Source of the DNA: Hyphomicrobiaceae bacterium
GTDB lineage: Bacteria > Pseudomonadota > Alphaproteobacteria > Rhizobiales > Hyphomicrobiaceae
Direction: 5' to 3'
DNA: 5,078 bases
Assembly (NCBI GenBank): GCA_021775715.1
Contig: JAJFHI010000409.1
Coordinates: forward strand, 1 to 5,078
The notes below the pieces were generated by a model that saw only the letters and a program-made list of their open reading frames with translations, was not told the DNA's origin and did no database searches. This document shows positions 1 through 5,078 of this stretch, in pieces (the stretch's first letter is position 1; the number at the start of each line of letters is the position of its first letter). The position numbers were made by a program, and so were the translations under genes.

Positions 1-156
1 GCCGAGCACATCGACCGCAAGTGGGATCTGGTGCTCGATGAGCTGCCCGACCAACCGGTTATCTCTGAAGGTGTCGAATTTGAAGGTCAGCCACAACTGC
101 GCGACCGAGCTTTGAATATGGACGGCAAGGAAGATGCCGGCTCGGTGCTCGATTGA
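1..156 (+). CDS. 3' end of an unrecognised gene (partial)
   Basis: Frame 1 is open from the left edge to a TGA at 154-156, giving the last 51 residues of a protein that begins outside the window. The visible tail starts AEHIDRKWDLVLDELPDQ and ends with GKEDAGSVLD. It is hydrophilic and rich in Asp and Glu, with no membrane segment or catalytic motif that I can name. I do not recognise the family. It does not resemble the basic C-terminus of UvrD helicases, a gene I would have considered near prmA in related bacteria. The stop lies 13 bases before the first possible prmA start, on the same strand and with no terminator between, so the two are probably co-transcribed. The coding call rests on the open frame, codon use like the neighbours and the tight spacing; the function is unknown. 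Confidence 0.75.
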   Translation, partial: AEHIDRKWDLVLDELPDQPVISEGVEFEGQPQLRDRALNMDGKEDAGSVLD

Positions 157-169
157 ACTCAAGTAAACG

Positions 170-1162
170 ATGGACCGATACAGCATGAGCGAAACACCGG
201 CGCATGCTGGAACATCTGCACCTGTCAGAAGCACATCAGGCAACATCGCAGAATTCGCTACAGATCCTTCGACTCCCATAACTCTGACGCTTGATCTCGA
301 CGATCGGGATCTTGCGCGTGAAGTTGCGGGTGCACTGCAGGAACTCGTGATCCCGACGCCGGATGCCTTGACCCTGTTTGAAAACGGCCCCGACCGGTGG
401 CGCATAGACAGCTATTATACCAAGGCCGTCGACGCCGCCGAGTTGCATCAAACGCTAACCAATACCGTCGGCCAATCGCTTCCAAGGTTCTCTCAAGCCA
501 TCGTACCGGACGAGAACTGGGTTGCAATCTCACAAGCCGCTTTGCCCGCTGTCACCGCCGGCCGTTTTACCGTCCACGGCAGCCATGACTGCCACCGTAT
601 TGCACGCGGCCCCAACAGCATCTTGATCGACGCGGCTGAAGCCTTTGGCACAGCCCATCACCCCACAACTCTCGGCTGCCTTCGCGCGCTCGATATTCTG
701 ACACGCCGCCCGCCACAACGACGCCGAGCGTTCAAAAACTGCCTGGACCTCGGCTGCGGATCGGGTGTTCTTGCAATTGCTCTTGCCCGGGCTCTGCCGA
801 GCGCCACGTTCCTTGCAAGCGACATGGACCAGCAATCGGTCGTCGTCGCGGCCAGGAACATGCGTATCAACGGCGCCCATGCCCGAATAGAAACGATCGC
901 AGCCGTTGGCACTGCACACCCACGAATCCGTAACCGCGCGCCGTTTGATCTCGTTGTCGCAAATATTCTGGCAGGACCGTTGATCCAGCTTGCCGGTGAT
1001 ATCCGCCGTGCGACTAAGCCGTGTGGCACGCTTGTTCTTTCTGGACTTTTGATCGGGCAAGCACCGGCAGTTATTGCGACATATCTGGCTTATGGATTTC
1101 GCTTGGTTCAACACGACCGCATCGCGGAGTGGTCGACACTCACATTGCAACGGCGCAATTAG
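170..1162 (+). CDS. prmA: Ribosomal protein L11 methyltransferase PrmA
   Basis: This is a class I SAM-dependent methyltransferase that, by family knowledge, methylates ribosomal protein L11 in the cytoplasm. The product has 330 residues. The linker signature ENWVAISQAALPAV (about 115-128) followed by GRFTVHGSHD (131-140) is typical of PrmA. AFGTAHHPTT (158-167) is the family's GTxxHxTT motif. DLGCGSGVLAIALA (193-206) is SAM-binding motif I, ASDMD (216-220) holds the acidic residue expected to contact SAM, and ANILAGPL (264-271) is the NxxxxPL-like active-site motif. Before the conserved region, which starts near residue 37 (ITLTLDLDD), lies a Ser/Thr/Ala-rich stretch with no clear homology. 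That makes the protein longer than the roughly 290-300 residues usual for PrmA. An in-frame TAA at 164-166 blocks any earlier start. Only two ATGs are available, at 170 and 185, and neither has a strong ribosome binding site: TCAAGTAAACG precedes the first, and a GGA about 10 nt upstream precedes the second. The start at 185 (MSETPAHAG) is equally plausible. Confidence 0.96.
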   Translation: MDRYSMSETPAHAGTSAPVRSTSGNIAEFATDPSTPITLTLDLDDRDLAREVAGALQELVIPTPDALTLFENGPDRWRIDSYYTKAVDAAELHQTLTNTVGQSLPRFSQAIVPDENWVAISQAALPAVTAGRFTVHGSHDCHRIARGPNSILIDAAEAFGTAHHPTTLGCLRALDILTRRPPQRRRAFKNCLDLGCGSGVLAIALARALPSATFLASDMDQQSVVVAARNMRINGAHARIETIAAVGTAHPRIRNRAPFDLVVANILAGPLIQLAGDIRRATKPCGTLVLSGLLIGQAPAVIATYLAYGFRLVQHDRIAEWSTLTLQRRN

Positions 1163-1196
1163 TTCGAACCACGAACGCAAAAAAAACAACGGCGCA
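1148..1196 (+). repeat. 10-bp direct repeat CAACGGCGCA spanning the prmA stop
   Basis: CAACGGCGCA occurs at 1148-1157, in the last codons of prmA, and again at 1187-1196, where it forms the left arm of the downstream hairpin. The upstream copy continues as CGGCGCAA (1151-1158). That pairs perfectly over 8 bp with TTGCGCCG (1208-1215), the right arm of the same hairpin, so two mutually exclusive stems can form. A regulatory role is only a possibility; chance is also reasonable for 10 bp. Confidence 0.45.
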
Positions 1197-1215
1197 GGAG
1201 TTGATCCTTGCGCCG
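1179..1215 (-). terminator. Intrinsic terminator, best formed on the minus strand
   Basis: The stem pairs CGGCGCA (1190-1196) plus GGA (1197-1199) with TCC (1205-1207) plus TGCGCCG (1209-1215). One T is bulged at 1208 and the loop is GTTGA. On the plus strand the bases after the stem (CTGCCTTGCTC) are not a T-tract. On the minus strand the stem is followed by TTG and then eight consecutive Ts (complement of 1186-1179), the classic Rho-independent arrangement. It could still act weakly at the end of prmA, 27 bp after that gene's stop, but its orientation points to a transcript arriving from the right on the minus strand. No convincing minus-strand protein gene precedes it. Confidence 0.65.
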
Positions 1216-1312
1216 CTGCCTTGCTCATTATCATCTAAACTTTGAGAGTACGAAATAATCGCTAAGCCACGGTTTCCGTGTGTCAAAACGAAGTACCCTA
1301 CTGGCTAATTAC

Positions 1313-1377
1313 GAGGAGTTCGCCTCCCGGAGAAGACCAAATGCGGCAACGCAGCAATGCAATTAATGCATGAGGTC
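1313..1377 (+). other. Cluster of small hairpins, possible structured leader RNA
   Basis: Several short stems are packed together. GGAG (1315-1318) can pair with CTCC (1324-1327) around TTCGC. TGCG (1342-1345) pairs with CGCA (1350-1353) around a GCAA tetraloop of the stable GNRA type. ATGCA (1357-1361) pairs with TGCAT (1367-1371) around ATTAA. GACC (1335-1338) can pair with GGTC (1374-1377) and enclose the last two hairpins, giving a small multi-branch fold. A run TTTTT follows at 1386-1390. I could not match this to any riboswitch or alphaproteobacterial sRNA family I know. The stems are short (4-5 bp), so the fold is a hypothesis, and the complementary strand could form similar stems. Confidence 0.3.
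1341..1373 (+). CDS. Possible 10-residue leader peptide
   Basis: An ATG at 1341 opens a short frame encoding MRQRSNAINA, ending in TGA at 1371-1373. A GGAG (1329-1332) sits 8 nt upstream, at good ribosome-binding distance and better placed than any site before the aminopeptidase start. The ORF overlaps the hairpin cluster, so translating it would open the TGCG/CGCA and ATGCA/TGCAT stems. There is no run of a single regulatory amino acid such as Trp, His or Leu, so it is not a recognisable attenuator peptide. A 10-codon ORF with a fair Shine-Dalgarno sequence can easily arise by chance. Confidence 0.15.
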   Translation: MRQRSNAINA

Positions 1378-1422
1378 GGGGATGCTTTTTAATTCCTCCC
1401 AATGCCCAATAGACGGACAATA

Positions 1423-1463
1423 TTGACATTTTTCCTGTTGATTAGGCCGGTCAATGTCATCAA
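1423..1463. repeat. Imperfect inverted repeat TTGACATT / AATGTCATCAA
   Basis: TTGACATT (1423-1430) is matched 22 bp later by AATGTCATCAA (1453-1463). The uninterrupted complementary core is TGACATT/AATGTCA (7 bp), and the outer TTGA/TCAA ends match if two bases are bulged. It lies 116-156 bp before the aminopeptidase ATG. It could be an operator or part of a hairpin. The half-site spacing does not fit the FNR/FixK consensus TTGAT-N4-ATCAA, so I do not assign a regulator. Confidence 0.3.
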
Positions 1464-1578
1464 ATCAATAGGATTCACTTTCGTGCATGACGCGAATGTG
1501 ACGAACTGAAAAAACTCTGCGCGTAGATGCCTAGCCCAATGCGCGATTTCCACGCCGCTACCACCTGCAAGAGACTCC

Positions 1579-3390
1579 ATGTTCCAAACATTCGACGCCG
1601 ATCCTCAACCCGACCTCGCCCGCCCACGCGTCGCGGGCCTCCGGCAAATACTGACAGCCTCTAAGGTCGATGCATTTCTTATCCCGCGCGCCGACGAACA
1701 CCAAGGCGAGTATGTGCCACCGAGCGCGGAGCGCCTGCTCTGGCTGACAGGTTTTTCAGGATCGGCGGGCATAGCGGTCGTCGGAAAGACAAAGGCAGCG
1801 CTTGTCGTCGATGGCCGCTACACTGTGCAGGCGCGCGCAGAGGTCAACACGAAGATTTTTGATCTGCCAGTCTTCAAGACCGGTGCGCTTTCCGAATGGG
1901 TCAATGCCAATTTGCCAACGGGCTCGACTGTCGGGTTTGACCCGTGGCTGCACACTGTACGTGACATTGAGAACATCGGCCGCGCGCTTGAGGCTCGAAA
2001 AATCCGTCTCAAGCCTATGCCGCGTAACCTTGTTGACCGGACCTGGGGCCGAGACCGTCCGAAACCGCCACTGGCAGCAATTTCGATACAGCCTATGAAG
2101 TACGCAGGACGCACTTCAGCTGATAAAATCGCCGATGTGCAAAAAGAACTTGGCGACCATAATCAGGCAGCCGTTGTTCTGACACTACCTGATTCCATTG
2201 CATGGCTTTTCAACATTCGCGGTGGAGACATAGCCCACAATCCAGTTCCTCTTGCATTCGCGATTGTTTCAGCGTCAGGCAAGGCCAAGCTGTTTGTGGC
2301 GCCAGAAAAAATCTCTGCCGAAGTCAAAGCGCATCTCAAGCCTGTCGCGCGGACGTATCATCCGGACGAACTCAAAACGCACATCAGCGAATTGAAAACC
2401 GTCAAGAAGAAGGTGCGGTTGGACCCGGCCACGGCCGCGTGGTGGTTTGCACGTGCGCTTGGCACCAAAAACATCGCGCGCCAGTCCGACCCGTGCCTTG
2501 CCATGAAGGCACACAAAAACATCGCGGAAATCAAAGGCGCGCGTTCCGCTCATCTCCGCGATGGCGTCGCCATCGCCGAATTCTTGTGCTGGATCGATGA
2601 AAACGTAGGCAGTGGCGCCGTCGACGAAATCACAGCGGTCGAAAAACTGGAAGCGTGCCGGCAAGCAACAGGTGCGCTGCGCGACATCAGCTTCGACACG
2701 ATCTCGGGAAGTGGTCCCAACGGCGCAATCGTCCACTACCGTGTCAGCACGGCGACAAATCGAAAACTGCAGCGCGGAGAACTGTATCTGGTTGACTCAG
2801 GCGCGCAATATCAGGACGGCACGACTGACATTACTCGTACGATTGCCATCGGCAAACCGACCGACGAGATGCGCGACCGTTTCACCCGCGTCCTCAAGGG
2901 CCACATCGGTCTCGCAACAGCGCGGTTTCCTGTCGGGGCACGCGGTGTTGATCTCGACCCGTTTGCCCGCCGCGCACTATGGGACGCTGGCCTCGATTAT
3001 GGGCACGGCACCGGCCATGGCATCGGCAGCTATCTCTCTGTTCACGAAGGCCCGCAATCAATCTCACGCGCCGGGATGGTGCCGTTGCAAGCGGGCATGC
3101 TTTGCTCCAACGAACCCGGCTACTACAAAGAAGGTGCTTACGGCATCCGCATTGAAAACCTCGTGCTCGTCGAGCCCGCGACAAAACCCGCCGGCGGCGA
3201 CAAAGCGATGCTCAGCTTCGAAACGCTGACGCTGGCGCCGATCGATCGCAGGCTTATTGTGAAAAAAATGCTCTCAGACGAGGAACGCAAATGGCTCAAT
3301 GACTATCACGCGATGGTCCTCGAAAAACTTTCACCCAAGGTCGACAGCAAAACCTCCGCCTGGCTGAAAACCGCGACGAAACCGTTGTAA
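1579..3390 (+). CDS. pepP: Xaa-Pro aminopeptidase, three-domain M24B family
   Basis: This cytoplasmic metallopeptidase removes N-terminal residues that precede proline. The product has 603 residues, matching the long three-domain type that resembles eukaryotic XPNPEP1 more than the roughly 440-residue E. coli PepP. Residues about 15-150 form the first creatinase-like N-domain (PRADEHQGEYVPPSAERL at 36-53, TGFSGSAG at 57-64). Residues about 160-315 form the second (DSIAWLFNIRGGDI at 205-218). About 320-540 is the pita-bread catalytic domain, and about 545-603 the family's C-terminal domain (FETLTLAPIDRRLI at 547-560). All five expected metal ligands are present: D406 (VDSGAQY), D417 (TTDITR), H480 (HGTGHGIG), E512 (NEPGYY) and E526 (GIRIEN). 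The probable substrate-site histidines H386 and H489 are also there. The ATG at 1579 is chosen because MFQTFD is the usual beginning in related alphaproteobacteria, although the upstream GCAAGAGA is a weak ribosome binding site. The gene converges on ligA with only 7 bp between stops. The symbol follows common usage for this family; the long form is not a strict E. coli PepP orthologue. Confidence 0.96.
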   Translation: MFQTFDADPQPDLARPRVAGLRQILTASKVDAFLIPRADEHQGEYVPPSAERLLWLTGFSGSAGIAVVGKTKAALVVDGRYTVQARAEVNTKIFDLPVFKTGALSEWVNANLPTGSTVGFDPWLHTVRDIENIGRALEARKIRLKPMPRNLVDRTWGRDRPKPPLAAISIQPMKYAGRTSADKIADVQKELGDHNQAAVVLTLPDSIAWLFNIRGGDIAHNPVPLAFAIVSASGKAKLFVAPEKISAEVKAHLKPVARTYHPDELKTHISELKTVKKKVRLDPATAAWWFARALGTKNIARQSDPCLAMKAHKNIAEIKGARSAHLRDGVAIAEFLCWIDENVGSGAVDEITAVEKLEACRQATGALRDISFDTISGSGPNGAIVHYRVSTATNRKLQRGELYLVDSGAQYQDGTTDITRTIAIGKPTDEMRDRFTRVLKGHIGLATARFPVGARGVDLDPFARRALWDAGLDYGHGTGHGIGSYLSVHEGPQSISRAGMVPLQAGMLCSNEPGYYKEGAYGIRIENLVLVEPATKPAGGDKAMLSFETLTLAPIDRRLIVKKMLSDEERKWLNDYHAMVLEKLSPKVDSKTSAWLKTATKPL

Positions 3391-3397
3391 GGAGCAT

Positions 3398-5078
3398 TTA
3401 CCCGGTGCTGCCATCACCCTCGATCAACTGGCGCCAATCGTCTTCGGTTATCACTGTGACACCGAGGCTTTCAGCTTTGGCGAGCTTGGAGCCAGCGTCG
3501 GCACCAGCAACGACATAGTCCGTCTTCTTCGACACAGAACCAGCAACCTTCGCCCCGAGACGTTCGGCCTGGGCCTTGGCTTCTGACCGACCGATGGTTT
3601 GCAGTGTGCCCGTAAACACAACCGTTTTTCCGGCAACCGCGCTGCCTTCAACCGGGGTTGCAGCCGCCATATCGTCAATCGTCAACTGCGCCCGTAGATC
3701 AGAGATCGCCTCGGCATTGTGCGGTTCATCAAAAAACTCAATCAGCGCGCGCACGACCACCAAGCCAATACCATCCTGGTTGGCAATCTCGCTGTAGGCT
3801 TCGCCTGGGAACTGCTCGCTAGCGTTTGTCGCCGTAGCAACGAGAGCTGACACATCTTCTTCAAATGCTGCTGCCAATGCTGTCGCAGCCTTTTTCGGTG
3901 CAATCTTCAAAGCAACAAGGCGGTCGGCAAGAGGGGCAGCCAACAGACCTTCCGTTTGAAGCGCAGGTGCGGCGATGGCTATCCGCCTTATTGCGGCCTG
4001 CGCGGTTTTTTCGCCCACGCCCGGGATCGCCAGCATACGAAGATAGTCCGGACCGGGCGCGGCCTTCGCGGCACGCTCAACGGCTCCTGCCAGGTTGTTC
4101 CAGCTAACATATGCCCTGGCCAGATCGCGTGACGTTCCCTCGCCGACATGACGAATACCTAGCGCGTATAAAAAGCGGTCGAAAGAAATCGCGCGGCGCT
4201 CTTCAATGGCCGCGAACAGCTTCGTCGCAGATTTTTCGCCAAAGCCCTCCTCGTCCTGAAGGCGCTTTTCAGACCGCGCATCGCGAGCCGCAAACGTGAA
4301 GATATCCGCTGGTCTCATAATCCGGCCATCGTCGTAGAAGACATCAATCTGCTTGTCACCGAGACCTTCGATATCAAACGCATTTCGCGAAACGAAATGC
4401 TTCAGGCGCTCTTTAGCTTGTGCCGGACAGATCAGGCCACCGGTACACCGGCGCACAACATCCGCCTCGCCGGTCTTCTCATCAACCTCTCGCACGGCAT
4501 GACTTCCGCAAGCCGGGCACACGGTCGGAAACTCAAACGGCTTCAAGTTCCTCGGGCGCTTCTCAGGGATACTGCGCACGATCTGCGGAATGACGTCGCC
4601 AGCACGCTGGACCACAACGGTATCGCCGACACGCACATCCTTTCGCATGATCTCATCTTCGTTGTGCAGCGTCGCGTTTGACACCACGACACCGCCAACT
4701 GTCACCGGCTCCAATTTGGCAACCGGCGTTAGCGCACCGGTCCGGCCAACCTGAATTTCGATATCACGCAGAACCGTCATCGCCTGTTCGGCTGGAAACT
4801 TGTGTGCAATCGCCCAGCGCGGGCTGCGTGACACAAACCCCAGACGGCTCTGATAATCCAGCCGGTTGACCTTGTAGACGACACCATCGATGTCGTAGCC
4901 AAGCTGGCTGCGTGATTCATAAATCTTGTTGTAGTGCGCCAGCATATCCTCAGTGGCTTTGCACAGGGTCGTCAGAGGATTAACCGGCAGACCCCATTTT
5001 ACAAAAGCTTCAAGCACACCCAGTTGCGTGTCGGCCGGCAGTTCTGTCGCTTCACCCCAGGCGTAAGCAAAGACGCGC
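3398..5078 (-). CDS. ligA: NAD+-dependent DNA ligase LigA (partial, N-terminus beyond the right edge)
   Basis: LigA seals single-strand nicks in duplex DNA during replication and repair, using NAD+ as cofactor. The frame stays open to the right edge. A GTG at 5017 is internal, because upstream codons read RVFAYAWGEATELPADTQLG, which is conserved LigA sequence. The missing part, roughly 220 residues by comparison with E. coli, should include domain Ia and the adenylated lysine. Numbering from the 5017 codon: YDIDGVVYKVN (41-51) is the nucleotidyltransferase motif with the lysine equivalent to E. coli K290. VGRTGALTPVAKLEPV (90-105) and SNATLHNEDEI (113-123) belong to the OB fold. C168, C171, C191 and C197 form the zinc finger. 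Residues about 205-430 are the helix-hairpin-helix region, and about 455-539 the BRCT domain (GKTVVFTGTL, GSVSKKTDYVVAG). The stretch from K49 to the end is about 490 residues against about 380 in E. coli, mainly because of an Ala-rich insert at about 318-398 (see findings). No terminator is seen after the stop. Confidence 0.98.
   Translation of the reverse strand, partial: RVFAYAWGEATELPADTQLGVLEAFVKWGLPVNPLTTLCKATEDMLAHYNKIYESRSQLGYDIDGVVYKVNRLDYQSRLGFVSRSPRWAIAHKFPAEQAMTVLRDIEIQVGRTGALTPVAKLEPVTVGGVVVSNATLHNEDEIMRKDVRVGDTVVVQRAGDVIPQIVRSIPEKRPRNLKPFEFPTVCPACGSHAVREVDEKTGEADVVRRCTGGLICPAQAKERLKHFVSRNAFDIEGLGDKQIDVFYDDGRIMRPADIFTFAARDARSEKRLQDEEGFGEKSATKLFAAIEERRAISFDRFLYALGIRHVGEGTSRDLARAYVSWNNLAGAVERAAKAAPGPDYLRMLAIPGVGEKTAQAAIRRIAIAAPALQTEGLLAAPLADRLVALKIAPKKAATALAAAFEEDVSALVATATNASEQFPGEAYSEIANQDGIGLVVVRALIEFFDEPHNAEAISDLRAQLTIDDMAAATPVEGSAVAGKTVVFTGTLQTIGRSEAKAQAERLGAKVAGSVSKKTDYVVAGADAGSKLAKAESLGVTVITEDDWRQLIEGDGSTG

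Larger units (their letters stand above)
1163..1578. other. 416-bp intergenic region between prmA and the aminopeptidase gene
   Basis: This gap is unusually long for such a compact neighbourhood and is more A/T-rich than the flanking genes. No tRNA or recognisable riboswitch was found. It contains a hairpin with a minus-strand T-tract (1179-1215), a perfect 5-bp hairpin CACGG-TTT-CCGTG (1268-1280), a hairpin cluster (1313-1377), a possible 10-codon ORF (1341-1373) and an inverted repeat (1423-1463). From about 1464 to 1578, immediately before the aminopeptidase ATG, I see no clear promoter. TTGACA at 1423-1428 has no matching -10 box at 16-18 bp, and GTGACG near 1498 is also unsupported. The promoter of the downstream gene must lie somewhere here or upstream of prmA, but I cannot place it. 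Confidence 0.6.

Noticed and set aside
1160..1172. GTTCGAACC resembling a tRNA T-loop
   Set aside because: No acceptor, D or anticodon arms can be built around it on either strand, and it overlaps the prmA stop codon.
530..1234. Open frame of 234 codons on the minus strand, starting in the gap and running across prmA
   Set aside because: It is antisense to the conserved PrmA motifs, its first residues are encoded by the terminator stem and T-tract, and its product shows no recognisable domain. G+C-rich coding DNA often leaves such shadow frames open.
1298..1429. 43-codon ORF on the minus strand starting MSILSVYWALGG
   Set aside because: An AGGA precedes the ATG by only 3 nt, too close for good initiation, and the product matches nothing I know. 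It overlaps the hairpin cluster and the minus-strand sRNA candidate region, so conservation data would be needed to revive it.
1423..1451. TTGACA as a -35 box for pepP
   Set aside because: At 16-18 bp spacing the sequence is GGCCGG/GCCGGT/CCGGTC, nothing like a -10 element.
1438..1463. FNR/FixK box suggested by TTGAT followed by ATCAA
   Set aside because: TTGA and the first TCAA are 9 bp apart and the second is further away; the consensus needs TTGAT-N4-ATCAA.
1389..1580. 63-codon ORF on the minus strand filling the region before pepP (starts MESLAGGSG)
   Set aside because: Its ATG overlaps the pepP ATG on the opposite strand and has no Shine-Dalgarno sequence upstream, which lies in pepP coding DNA. 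The product has no recognisable feature. It stays a weak candidate only because a terminator lies further along the same strand.
3865..4107. Short plus-strand frames inside ligA, for example 3865-4107 and 4397-4681
   Set aside because: They are antisense shadows of conserved LigA domains, with no ribosome binding site or recognisable product.
3398..5017. Complete ligA starting at the GTG at 5017
   Set aside because: In-frame codons upstream to the window edge encode conserved LigA sequence (AYAWGE block), and the DNA ligase would lack its catalytic lysine domain. The gene is cut by the window, not started here.

Overview
The window looks like chromosomal housekeeping DNA from an alphaproteobacterium, most likely of the order Hyphomicrobiales (Rhizobiales). 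That assignment rests on the style of the encoded proteins: a PrmA with an AFGTAHHPTT motif, a three-domain Xaa-Pro aminopeptidase opening with a MFQTFD-type N-terminus and a RADEHQGEYVPPSAERL block, and a LigA with an AYAWGE block. The moderately high G+C content fits. The placement is inference from remembered family features, not from a database search.

Layout, left to right. Positions 1-156 (+) hold the last 51 codons of a gene I do not recognise. Thirteen bases later comes prmA, ribosomal protein L11 methyltransferase (170-1162, +), probably in the same transcript. A 416-bp gap (1163-1578) carries no convincing protein gene but does show structure: a hairpin whose 8-nt T-tract lies on the minus strand, a cluster of small hairpins around 1313-1377, a possible 10-codon leader ORF, and an inverted repeat near 1423-1463. 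Then comes a 603-residue M24B-family Xaa-Pro aminopeptidase (1579-3390, +). Seven bases beyond its stop, and convergent with it, is the 3' portion of ligA, the NAD+-dependent DNA ligase (3398-5078, -), which runs off the right edge without its N-terminal catalytic lysine region.

The genes do not form one pathway. They are separate conserved functions: ribosome modification, proline-peptide turnover, and sealing of DNA nicks in replication and repair. I see no mobile element, CRISPR array, defence system, phage gene, tRNA or rRNA.

The two observations most worth a second look are an Ala-rich segment of about 80 residues inside the helix-hairpin-helix region of LigA that seems to carry an extra HhH-like GVG motif, and the prmA-pepP gap, whose minus-oriented terminator suggests an unannotated small RNA or short transcript. 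I did not find a clearly new biological system.
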